Origin: Andrena cerasifolii
Taxonomy: Eukaryota > Arthropoda > Insecta > Hymenoptera > Andrenidae
NCBI RefSeq assembly: GCF_050908995.1
Contig: NC_135119.1
Location: 8,928,001-8,992,000 of the forward strand
Direction: 5' to 3'
Length of the DNA: 64,000 nt
In this document: in pieces, positions 43,501 to 53,467 of the stretch
Position numbering within the stretch: position 1 is the first letter of the stretch
How the letters are laid out: the number at the start of each line of letters is the position of its first letter
Translations under genes and position numbers: made by a program
The notes under the pieces: generated by a model
Told to the model about the DNA's origin: nothing
The model's database searches: none
Seen by the model: only the letters and a program-made list of their open reading frames with translations

Positions 43501-46500
43501 TTCACAGAGATGTTTAAAGCAAAGTGAAATACTTGTTTAAACACGTGACACAACATTGATTAGCATAGAAAGAGCACACATATCTTGTAAATACAATATG
43601 TACAAAGCAACTGCCAAAACCTCAAAAGAGAGTTGCCTTAACTTATCTGGAGAAAATGTTTTTTTAAAAAAAAAAAGGATGTGAAAGAAATATGTCGGTG
43701 TGTTTGAAAAACAAACACTTACTTGCTACTTATTTTAATAGTACCCGAACTACTCGTCACAGATTGACGTGAATCTACATTATGCAGATCATTATTTGTA
43801 CTAGTTGTATTTGTATTATTTGTTACAGCCTTCCATTCGGGTGACTTAGAACTCATTGGTTTCTTGCCTTCTGATGTAAGATCTGTCCTCGCGTTAGGCG
43901 AATCATTCTCACATCTATTTGCAGTCAGAATATTTGTTCTACTCGTGTTATTGCACATCTCTTCCGTTTCTTCCGTTACAGGGCTTGGAATAAGCTCCGC
44001 AATTAACGTATCTTTCGTCGTGTCTTTATCGCTTGACTTATCAACAGCATCTTTCCCAAAAGACGGCAACAAAGGTATATGCGACTTTGTAGCCACGGAG
44101 TTCTCGATGGTGTTAGATATATCAGTAAGTGAACCATCCTGAAGTATAGGAGGCTTGTCACCTATTTTATCAGGTTTCACTGTTATAGCCGGCTGAACAG
44201 CCATAGCATTATTTTTTGGCACAACAATGTATCTCTTGCCACCCATTAATGCGATATTTTGGGCCGGTTTCGGTAAACTTCCATCGTGACTTTGTAAAAA
44301 TTCATTTTCCGCCTGAGCGAACCAACTACTTTCCTTCTTGTCTGAATTTGAAGGGGAATATGATGCTGCGGTCGGTGTTTTTGAAACTTTAACGGTGTTG
44401 CGAGATTGTGAATCTGCGTTATCAGATTTTGGTATTCTTTGAAGTTTTGGAGGGGTTAAATTCACTTGATGTTTCGATTTTGCATTTTGGGCACCTAGCA
44501 TACTAATTGGTATCAATGGAGGAGGTGTCAAAGATGGATTTGTCTGAGGTTGATGAGATTCGCTAGTATCCTGCTGACAATTCTACAACAAAATTAATTT
44601 TATTTAGTTCGAACATATGCACTGCCAACCACGTTCTGTTTAATACTTTGTATCTAACTTTACTGAAGTATATTCGATAATTAATGGATTTTAAACTTCA
44701 ACAGACACCATATAGGCCTACAGTCAAATACAGGGTGATTCTCTCGGTACGCCTGATCAAAGAGATGCCGCCTAGTCAACCGTGACAAGCTCAACCCCCC
44801 GTGGTACCTCTCCTAATTTATGGATTTTGACCCTCGAAGGGGTTGGAGTACCTATTAAGAAGTGCGAAATGTCCTGTTTCCGCATTTCTCATCAGATCTC
44901 TGCGAAAACGGTGCCAATTGATTCCTTATGTTTCGCCGATGAAACTAACACCAAGAACGACGCAATTCGGAGCATAATGAAGGAAATTACATGAAAAATT
45001 GATTTGTATAATTTCAAGCTAACTTCGTTGAAAATAGTCCGATTTGCATGACATTTGGTGTGGTTTTCATCGAAAAAACAAGGAATCTATCGGTGTCACT
45101 TCCATATCGATACGATAAAGAATTATTTTATTTCTGAAACAGGTACTATCGGACTATTTTCAACGAAGTTAGCTTGAAATTATGCAAATCAATTTTTCAT
45201 GTAATTTCCTTCATTATGCTCCAAATTGCGTCGTTCTTGGTGTTAGTTTCATCGGCGAAACATAAGGAATCGATTGTCACTGTTTTCGCAGAGATCTGAT
45301 GAGAAATGCGGAAACGGGACATTTCGCACTTCTTAATAGGTACTCCAACCCCTTCGAGGGTCGAAATCCATAAATTAGGAGAGGCACCACGGGAGGTTGA
45401 CCTCGTCACGGTTGACCAGGCGGCATCTCTTTGATCAGGCGCACCGAGAGAATCACCCTGTACTAAAATATAAATTTCAATGGCAAGTTTTAGAATACAA
45501 AGAACAAATTACATTGTTCCATGAAATCAATGCAGAAACTATTTGAAATACTAAACTTACGATATAAAGGTAATCTAATGAATAATCAAAATTGAAGAAG
45601 AAAGCTATATCGTAAACGAAACCTACCTTGCATACGTAATCATCACTCCCTGCAAATTCCATACCACCAACACATTCAGGATGATATAAACATAGACACA
45701 CGCGACACTGTAAGCTCGGTATCAATCCCATACTTGTTGAACATCTTATACTGCACGGTTCTTGAACTTTGGGCCTGTAAGATGTGCGTTGATTGGGGAA
45801 AGGGATTAAGGAATAAAACACAAAATTTAAATCAGGGATTTAAGGATTAACAGGATGAAGAAGGATATAGTTATAAAAAATATAGAAGGAAAAGTTTTAA
45901 CTGCTTTGGAATATAATCTCGAGCTCTATCATTATGTATACTTATTATACAACATGCATTTTAAGATTACCAAAATTAGGTGTACTTTAATCTTCTTCTC
46001 TGTTAAACGTAGAATGCAACATTCAATTATTGATGCATCTACCAAAGCAAAATTTATGAACCAAAACATTGCGAGAAATTTTGCACAATTGATGCTAAAA
46101 TATAAAGTTCGATTAGCAAAATAAAACTAATATTTCTGTAATATTGGACGTTCAGAATCGTACGAAGTTATTCATTTCGCCGTTGCAGTTTCATTTACGT
46201 AACGTCTATTGAAATGTTAACAGACAAGAATTCTAAAGAAGAAATATTCATTTTTGTCAACAAAAATATAATGAACGCACATGCTGTAAATCCTTCATTG
46301 GACCTTTCCAAAGCATGTTAAACATAATAGTTAATCATGTTTAACCAGTAAGCAATTTGGATACCCTCCAGTATTGCAAATTAATCGCGATTGTACGATA
46401 CAAAAAGATACATTTAAAATTAAAACAATCAGTTACTTACGTTAGTTGCCTTTTATTAACTTTAGGGGGCAGTGGTTTTTCTACAGGTAGCTGACTTCTT

Positions 46501-49500
46501 CTTGTGCTTGTTGTCCGCTGTGGTGGAAGCATCTCCCTTTCTTCAGACTTCATTTCTTCTATGGAAATAAGAACAATTTCATAAGAAACAAATAGCTTCT
46601 CGTAAAAGATATTCAAATAAAAAGCCGCATTTACTACTTGTTGTCCTAGATAGTGTTAGATGGCATAGCGCCTAATAAACATGTAACTAGTAAGAAAAAA
46701 ATCAGCATTTTGATTTGAATGCAGTTTCTTAGTACAGTGAGTAGGAAATAAAGCAGTCACAAGTAGGGCTGTTCGAGTACTCGAATATTCGAGTAGCTTG
46801 AAATGAAACCTAGCCGAGACTCGGTATTTGAGCCAAGCCGAGTACTCGAAAAAAGGGAACGGCGCGAATAGAACCCAGTAGCTTGAATAGAACCAGGAAC
46901 TTGCTTTTTCGAGCGGCTCGAATAGAACCGAGAATTCGAATTTTTTCTTCGAGCTACTCGGTTCTTTCGAGCCGCTCGCTTCATTTCGAGTACTCGGCTC
47001 GATTCGGTTCTTCGAGCCGAGTCAGGCTCGGCTCGCTTTTTCCGAGTACTCGAACAGCTCTAGTCACAGGTATAATTTCTAATCGATATAGATGCCTACT
47101 TATATGCGGAGCCCTCTTTCCAGGCATTTTAACTTTAAATCCTCTCGGTGATTTAGCTATGACTTTTGCAGGCACAGGTACAGGCTTCGGAGCAGGTGAT
47201 GCTTCCACAGCTTTCCTTACAGGCGTGGATTTCTTAGGTCCAAAACTTTTCCTCGGCGGAGTAGCAATTGCGCCAACAGATCCCTGTGGCAGAGCGAAAG
47301 TCAATATTTATCCAAACACCAATCTGAATCGTTTACAAGTTAGGAAATAAAATTACATACTCTAATTCTTTTTGCATCCCGAATAATCTCCTTGTCGGGA
47401 TCATTGATACCAATGGGCTCTTTGAAGAATGTAAAATTATCGATAGTTAATTCTTTTGTATTAACTGTAAAGTACACAGCATTAGTACATTCGCTTCAAA
47501 ATTATATTGCCAGTAAAATATTATTCTTGCAAATTGTACTTACGAAATTCTGCAACTTCTCTGAAACTGCGAACTTTCTTGCCCTTCGGCGTATAGTAAT
47601 ATATATCAGCCATTCTCTTTAGACTCGAATCACTACTTGCTCTAAATACTAATTCCCGCTTCCAGCCGTATTTAAATGGCTCTTTGAACGCTGGATTCGA
47701 TACGTCCATAGCAGCTTTTTGCTTCGTAGTACTTCCCGGACTACCCCCGCGTGACATACGACTACTTTTCGATTTCTGAGACGTCGCTGGACTACTAGCA
47801 GCTGATGAATTCGTGGACTTAGTCGAAGCTTCGTCTGTCTTTTGTACATCTAATTCAGAGTCCATAGTATTTGGTATCCCAACTGAATCTGTCTCAGATT
47901 TGTCGGACTCTTTTTCTTTTTTAATTTTTTCTAAATCTAACATATGATCGCTTTCGTAATGTGTTCTATTGTCATCTGAATCTGCTTCGTCATCCATCCT
48001 TCCATCAAAATTCTTCTTTACACTATATCTAAATCGCTTTACCATTTGCGCTTCTGCCACCTCAGCTTCGGCTGTAATAAATTTTATAAACATTGTCCAA
48101 TTGGGTCTAAATATTAAACAAAATCATATTACATTCAATACGTAATTTAACTATTACATATATTACATTAATACATCCTTCTTACGTCTTACCACGCATA
48201 CAAGGTATATTTTAATCATAGATCACTGGTTCACCCCTTAACGCTCAAATTTCTATCAAATTCACCGTTCGATAATACAAATTCTTTTTTGCAGAAATTC
48301 ATATTCCCTAAATATTCTGGCATATTTTCTACTTCTGTAGTGGCAAGCAAAGTAATTGCACCGAGATAGAGAAAAGCGAAGGATGGAATTTGACACGAAC
48401 CATGCTGTTTCGAGTATGAAAATTTATTGCACATATAGCAAAAACCAATTCAAAATCGAACAGAATGAAACCGAAAGCTACCTAAAAGAGGACACTACAC
48501 AAAGAACATTACCAACCACCGATCGCTCAAAGACAAAAGAAATGGTTAACAGGTGTTGGCTCAAAGATTGTGGATATTATCATTGTTGTGAAATGCATGT
48601 GCCTTAGTACAGGCTTGGGAATTAAGTGAACTCTGCGGTCAATTTTCAGAGGCAACGCCTGCTTTCCCCTGCCACGCATCTTGGCCCCCACAGCGGCCTA
48701 GGTGCTTGAAGTGCCTCAGGCCTGTACCACGTGAACCGCGCGTGGCGCTTTGACGAAACAAAAACGCATCGAAAATAGGCGTGCCCAGATACATGACGAT
48801 CATGAGCGTTAAAGGGTCCATGAAACTCGTAGAGAAACTAAAATGTTTTAATAAATTGTAAATTTACAAAATAATGATATTTCATTTATATTTTGTATGG
48901 TTACGCGTACCATAGACTGACTAATATCTCAAAACTTATTAAGACTAGATTCCTTTACATTTTCAATAATTCACTTAACTCGAGTAGCCAAAATTTTCAT
49001 AAACTCTTGTGAATTCATATTTCTCATACTCTCTCTTGCTTATGTTAATTTGCCAATGTTACTTTAAAATACTCGAACGTAAATATGATAAATATTCATA
49101 TTAATAAGACATATAGGATTTTAATGATCCAGGGGCGAAACGTATTGAATATCCCTATAAAGAATTAAGTCAAATTTCGGCAATATTATATTTCTCTTAC
49201 TCTGTCATCAACCCCAACTTAAATAAATACTAAGACTCGCTAATTTGTAAAATTTAAGTTAACGAGTCAGACAGACACGTATTTCAAAAATCTATATAAA
49301 TAAAAATGTAAATATTCGTTTGTTAAAAATCTTAAATCTCCGAAAGTTCTTCACCGATTACTTTGAAATTTCGACGCAACGTTGCATTCGAATACGCGCG
49401 TGCTTTTATATACCAAGCATTGTGAAATTAAACATATTAGAAACGTGCGCTTTCCCTTTTCTTTCTTTTCCATTTAACCAGACTAAGCCACAGCAATGCA

Positions 49501-50456
49501 CGGCTGGCTACAGCTAATATAAACTAGAATTAATATTTTCTATTAACTTTGTATAATCAATTGAATAAATAGTTTCATGCCAAATACAAAATGTAAATAA
49601 ATCAAAACGCAAGAAAGAGACTTTTTTCCAGGATAGGATTTTAAAATAGCATTCTGCTGAATCCCGCCCATTGCGCCACAAAAGGGGACAAAGAAAAGAC
49701 CAAATATGTACTAATCTAGCATAATTTGTTGGGGCAATAAAGACGTATTATTATTATTATTATATGCAAACCAATATTGTAAGATATGCCTTTGGAACAA
49801 TTAATTTACAAACCTATATTTGGTAAAAGTATTTCGCTATTTACAGCAACATTATTAATGAATCTTGCAGCCATAGTTCTAAAATACCCTATAGGTGATA
49901 GGATGAAAAATTCTTTCCGATACACATTTAAAAAGTATGTACTCCGAACTGACTCAGCTGATTAGGTACGAGAAAATATGGGTACGCTCGTAAGTTGGTT
50001 TTCTTGCCGAGAAAAAGATGTAAAAGGCAACGAGATTGTTCGCAGCGCGTAATTCGCGTAATAACAATGACTGATACCAATTAGTTTCTTCAGGACATGA
50101 CTCCCTGGTTCGAGATCGTTAGCCCCTTGGACGTCAAATCCATTGAACTCCGTGGATTCTTCCGAGCTAGCATCATCGGGTTCCGAAAGCTTACGTTTGC
50201 GTCCCTTCGTGCTCGAATCAGTTTCGATGGTACTGGTCGAGTTAGCCTTGAATTTCCGGAGCTTTCTTCTAACGCCGGGTGTCGTGCTCTTCTTCGACGG
50301 GCCCTTTATGTCGCCGTTCACTTCTTGACCTTCCATTTTAACGACCGTGTCCACTTTGATTTGCGTCTCCTGTAAATCCGGCATACTAGGAGTTTCTAGG
50401 TTAGGATTCTCGCGCGCCTCGTCGGCGTTCCCGCCATTCACGCTGGCACCGTCCAT
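40567..50456 (-). CDS. MBD-PHD-F-box-LRR protein, ten exons (possibly the insect six-banded type)
   Basis: The minus-strand exons are 50456-50078, 48071-47544, 47452-47361, 47283-47100, 46558-46441, 45774-45627, 44582-43723, 42552-41982, 41894-41333 and 40736-40567. All have GT-AG ends and compatible phases and give 1203 residues. Domains in order: a lysine- and acid-rich N-terminus; a methyl-CpG-binding-type domain at about 255-320 (FKYGWKRELVFR, TPKGKKVRSFREVAEF, IDNFTFFKEPIG); a PHD-like zinc finger at about 441-486 (CSIRC, CRVCLCLYHPEC, CKNC across an exon junction); a long disordered linker; an F-box at about 790-832 (LLRIFQYLKVQELLRAARVC, MWRDLAAHPSLW); then leucine-rich repeats to about 1110. 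By analogy with KDM2/FBXL19 it should be a nuclear SCF-ubiquitin-ligase substrate receptor that reads DNA. I hold orthology to Drosophila sba only loosely. Introns carry several transposons. Confidence 0.88.
40807..41043. mobile_element. hAT-type MITE in an intron of the MBD/F-box gene
   Basis: The termini CAGGGTTAACTAACT and AGTTAGTCAACCCTG are inverted repeats, followed inward by GTGGCTCGCGAGCCACC and its mirror. The flanks ATTTAAGG (40799-40806) and ATTTGAGG (41044-41051) form an 8-bp duplication with one mismatch. It is inserted at the left edge of the TTAA-type palindrome that follows. Confidence 0.85.
41046..41275. mobile_element. TTAA-type palindromic MITE
   Basis: Arms of about 105 bp run from GGGGTTAGGCC to GGCCTAACCCC, with internal TGCAGTCATTTTCGG and its mirror. 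The right border is TTAA (41272-41275). The left border was TTAAGG before the hAT-type MITE at 40807 split it. No coding capacity. Confidence 0.75.
42553..43722 (-). other. Intron of the MBD/F-box gene
   Basis: AT-rich intron between the disordered-linker exon and the F-box exon. No repeat, RNA gene or reading frame could be supported. Confidence 0.55.
44729..45462. mobile_element. Fold-back element with about 290-bp arms
   Basis: TACAGGGTGATTCTCTCGGT at the left and its mirror at the right start arms of about 290 bp that stay complementary almost throughout (for example GAAGGGGTTGGAGTACCTAT in both). About 150 bp separates the arms. Both arms carry the same 70-residue open frame read from opposite strands (44782-44994 plus, 45197-45409 minus), which is an arm duplicate and not a gene. 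TA at the borders may be a Tc1/mariner-like target. It lies in an intron of the MBD/F-box gene. Confidence 0.85.
45822..46440 (-). other. Intron of the MBD/F-box gene
   Basis: AT-rich intron 5' of the PHD exon. A plus-strand open frame of 89 codons (45855-46124) has no domain, start context or splice support. Confidence 0.5.
46764..47062. mobile_element. hAT-type MITE rich in CGAGTACTCG
   Basis: The termini TAGGGCTGTTCGAGTACTCG and CGAGTACTCGAACAGCTCTA are inverted, flanked by GTCACAAG (46756-46763) and GTCACAGG (47063-47070), an 8-bp duplication with one mismatch. The interior consists of repeated CGAGTACTCG- and GAGCCG-like words. It is 38 bp from exon 4 of the MBD/F-box gene (47100-47283). 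Confidence 0.9.
48072..50077 (-). other. First intron of the MBD/F-box gene
   Basis: A 2-kb, mostly AT-rich intron. An 83-codon plus-strand frame (48356-48607) shows no domain. A lone hAT-like end (CAGGCTTGGGAATTA at about 48611) has no partner that I can find. The Helitron-like piece is listed separately. A (TTA)n microsatellite lies at about 49748-49763. Confidence 0.5.
49291..49518 (+). mobile_element. Possible Helitron-like remnant
   Basis: It begins TCTATATAAATAAAAATGTA and ends GCACGGCTGGCTACAGCTAA, with a short stem (AGCCACAGC against GGCTGGCT) just before the end. TC starts and hairpin-ACAGCTAGT-like ends are typical of many insect non-autonomous Helitrons. It is non-coding. The call rests on pattern only. 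Confidence 0.4.
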
Positions 50457-51171
50457 TGTGCGGCCCCTCTGGGACCAGAACACTTATTCCTCGTAATATA
50501 GCAACGGATGCGCGAAAAACGTGGATTTCGCGTGACGCGTTACTTCACATGAACTCCATTAAACGTTCGTTCCGTATAAGCAGCCGTGCCTACAGTCCCC
50601 TCGCGTCTGGGTACCACGATCCCGCGCTCATCTGTCCCCGCGAGTGCGCATAACACACGCGCATACACCACTACGCGCTATTTACACAACAGCCAGGATT
50701 TCTCTCGGTGAGATACGTTTACGAGCGTTCCTCATTACGATGCTAGCACACTGCACACGTACTTCGACGAGGACGGGGAAACCGTATTACAGGGAGAATT
50801 ACTTATCCTTCCATAAATGTGATTTGGTTAGAGACTTCGAATGAAAAACGACAACAGCTTCGGACGGGCACCAAGCGTCTGTAAAATACAACCGGAAATG
50901 GCCGAAAAAATATGTTCAAGGCTCACCCTCAAGCTGCGACACATTTAAGCACAGTATCGCATGAAACATTTCATATGATCGACAATTAATCTTTTTTTAC
51001 TGATATGCTTATATAAATAGATTCTTCTGAGTAACGATTACAATAAATAGCGTTTTCACTTGGCATTTATACATATAGCGACGCATATAGGAAAAAAGTA
51101 TTAATTAACGACACATATAATTTATCCGATAATTATCATTTAATAAAATATTTTTATTGTACTTAATATTA
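50457..51171. promoter_or_regulatory. Upstream region of the MBD/F-box gene
   Basis: 50460-50780 is CpG-rich for this window and directly precedes the first coding exon on the minus strand. It likely holds the promoter and 5' untranslated region, but no core motif was fixed. 50880-51171 is AT-rich and featureless. Confidence 0.4.
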
Positions 51172-51268
51172 CCTAGATAGCACACGCCGTCTATAAGCCG
51201 TCTTTAAGACGTCTTTCAGACTTTCAAGACGTCTGAAGACGGCTTATAGACGACGTGTACTATCTGGG
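51172..51268. repeat. 97-bp near-perfect palindrome, copy 2
   Basis: Same palindrome as 2477-2574: CCTAGATAGCACACG to GTACTATCTGGG, with the GACGTCTT core. Here both sides are flanked by TATTA (51167-51171 and 51269-51273), a candidate 5-bp target duplication, which favours a mobile element over chance. Confidence 0.8.
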
Positions 51269-51395
51269 TATTAAAGACAAATATTTTTTCAAATTGTCAT
51301 TTTCAGTTTTGTGTGCTTATGGAAATATGATTTTTAACTTTGGATGCGGGTGCTCAATTTCGGAACGCATTTATGGTAATTCAGGTAGGTTCGTC

Positions 51396-51836
51396 CCATG
51401 GACATAGGAATAGTTGCGACTTTTGGCGACGGGAGTGATACGTATTTCAGGACGGGGGGAGGGAGAGAACCTGCCTCTGCCTGGATTTGATTGGTTGCAT
51501 TCTACGCATGCTCCGTACCGCTAATTATGAAAAAGTGTTTGCTACAGATTAGTACATACAGAAGTCTAATTGTAGAGAAATATACATCTATAATTATTAA
51601 AATATATGAGGTGAATACACACTGTATACCATACTGCCAGAAACGCTTCAAATATGGCTGCCACTATCCCTATATGTCCTAAGCTTACGGCGCGATAAAC
51701 GTTCATCATTACACATCACTGCGCTTGTGCGAAGCGGCGGCCAATAGAAAGAAGGCGTATGTTACCTCGTCGCCCCTCCGGCAAAGATATCACCCCCCGC
51801 AACTATTCCTCCGTCCCTATATTCCTATGTCCATGG
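51396..51836. mobile_element. Terminal-inverted-repeat element (CCATGGACATAGGAATA)
   Basis: CCATGGACATAGGAATA at the left and TATTCCTATGTCCATGG at the right are perfect 17-bp inverted repeats bounding 441 bp. The flanks TTCGTC and TTCGCC look like a short duplication. Related ends occur at about 2046 and 6965. No transposase was seen. Confidence 0.75.
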
Positions 51837-51885
51837 TTCGCCTATGGATCTGAAGGACGGTTCATCATAGGTCGGACCCGGTCAT

Positions 51886-52635
51886 GGACCTAAAGGACGG
51901 TGCATAAAGTAGACTCGTGGACGCGGGGAGTGAAGCTCTCCGCGGGGAGGGACTGTATACTCTCAGCCATCTTGTGCCGGTCAACTAGTGCTGCCACTAG
52001 AGATGAATGAATCCAAGTAAGAATGTCGTGTGTAGAAAATCTACATTTATGTTAGCAGAGAGACTACTCCATTCACCAAGAAAAGAAGAAGTCCTCTATA
52101 CCACAATCATCGAATTCATATTATTGAATGTATTATACAATATTATATCCAACTAAAATGTTTGTTTGTTTGTTAAAAGAATACAAAAAGACATTATAAT
52201 AAACTTGTACTATTATCTGGTAACTAAATAGGGTAAATGTCCCAAAATTAAATTAAATTGGGACTGATCTTCTTATTATTATAGTACACTATTCTCTATA
52301 CGTTACGTTTTTTTTATGTAAAATAAATAAAGTGGCAGTAATAGGGACACTGACAGTAAATGGGACATCTACCCTATATCGTGTTTTTATTCATCCCGTA
52401 TATTTTATTTTGTACATGTACCGTTTATAAAAACATTTACGAATTTATAAAACATGACTGGGCACAAGTCAGTTCAGTGCAGTTTTAAAGTTTACCACGC
52501 CGCGGCGTGGACATTCGTAAATGGCAGCACCAGTAGACCCTATCAAAATGGCTGAAAATACCTTCCCCTCGTGGTCCCCCCAAAGCTTCACTCCCCGCAC
52601 CGTGAAGTCTAGTTTATGCACCGTCCTTCAGGTCC
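51886..52635. mobile_element. Element with about 55-bp terminal inverted repeats
   Basis: GGACCTAAAGGACGGTGCAT at the left and ATGCACCGTCCTTCAGGTCC at the right start inverted repeats that extend through GCGGGGAGTGAAGC. The interior is AT-rich with no transposase. A diverged extra copy of the left end (GGATCTGAAGGACGGTTCAT, 51846-51865) precedes it. It abuts the 51396-51836 element. Confidence 0.8.
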
Positions 52636-53467
52636 CCGGTTTGTCTCACCATGACCAAATTATTGCATGTATGTAGAATACAGTGTAATACACGCACGTA
52701 CTACACTTTCACAAGCTCGATTTCACACACTATTATAAAATAAGGAAGGTGGAGAACGTCTATGACGCACAGTGAAAATAGTTTGGAGTTGACAGTTTCT
52801 TATGGCTTGCTACATATACTTTTAAAGTACTAATCATGAAGGATACTAATTAACAATGATACCAGTTTAAAGAAACTTCGCATCTTGCACGATCGTATGT
52901 ACAAGGTAAGCACGTAGTTATAATTCGTGCTTCTATCTCGTCACTAATGTAAAATATGCATTCTACAGTTTTTTTTTAGTATTTACTTTGAGCGATCTTT
53001 ATTTTCTTAATAAGGGTGTGAATATTATTTCGTACTAACTTCTGTGTCGCATTGTTTGTTGCCTACCAATATTCATTATCAGTTGTAAAGTGGCAAACAA
53101 GATACACTCCAGGTGAATCGTATTCGTTTATTAGAAAAGGAAATGGTCATTATAGGGTATTAAAATTAAGTTTCAAATTATTTAATAAAAACATTATTCG
53201 GATTATTTGTTTAAAATAAAGATATAGAAATCAGTTAATATTACATTAATTTACACGTTCAGTATATGAATATTTTAAAATAAAAAAATATCACACAATA
53301 TTTGTATAATGCGAATAATGCTCTCCGGATAAAAGATAAGTGTTCGATAAACATTTGTTACATAATAAACTTACGATATTGTCAATATTTTATTATCATC
53401 GCATTGAAACTTATCAGGTGAATCCAAATTGTATGAAATATTATTTAGGAACAAACGCATCCTTCAA
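52636..53467. other. Upstream region of the GPATCH2-like gene
   Basis: AT-rich, with no reading frame or repeat recognised. It probably contains the promoter and perhaps a non-coding first exon: an AG acceptor-like TTATCAG lies at 53412-53418, just before the coding exon. Confidence 0.4.

Noticed and set aside
44782..44994. 70-residue frame, repeated on the minus strand at 45197-45409
   Set aside because: The two are the arms of one fold-back element; the similarity is inverted duplication, not paralogous genes.
48356..48607. 83-residue plus-strand frame in the first intron of the MBD/F-box gene
   Set aside because: No domain, no start or splice context; antisense to an intron.
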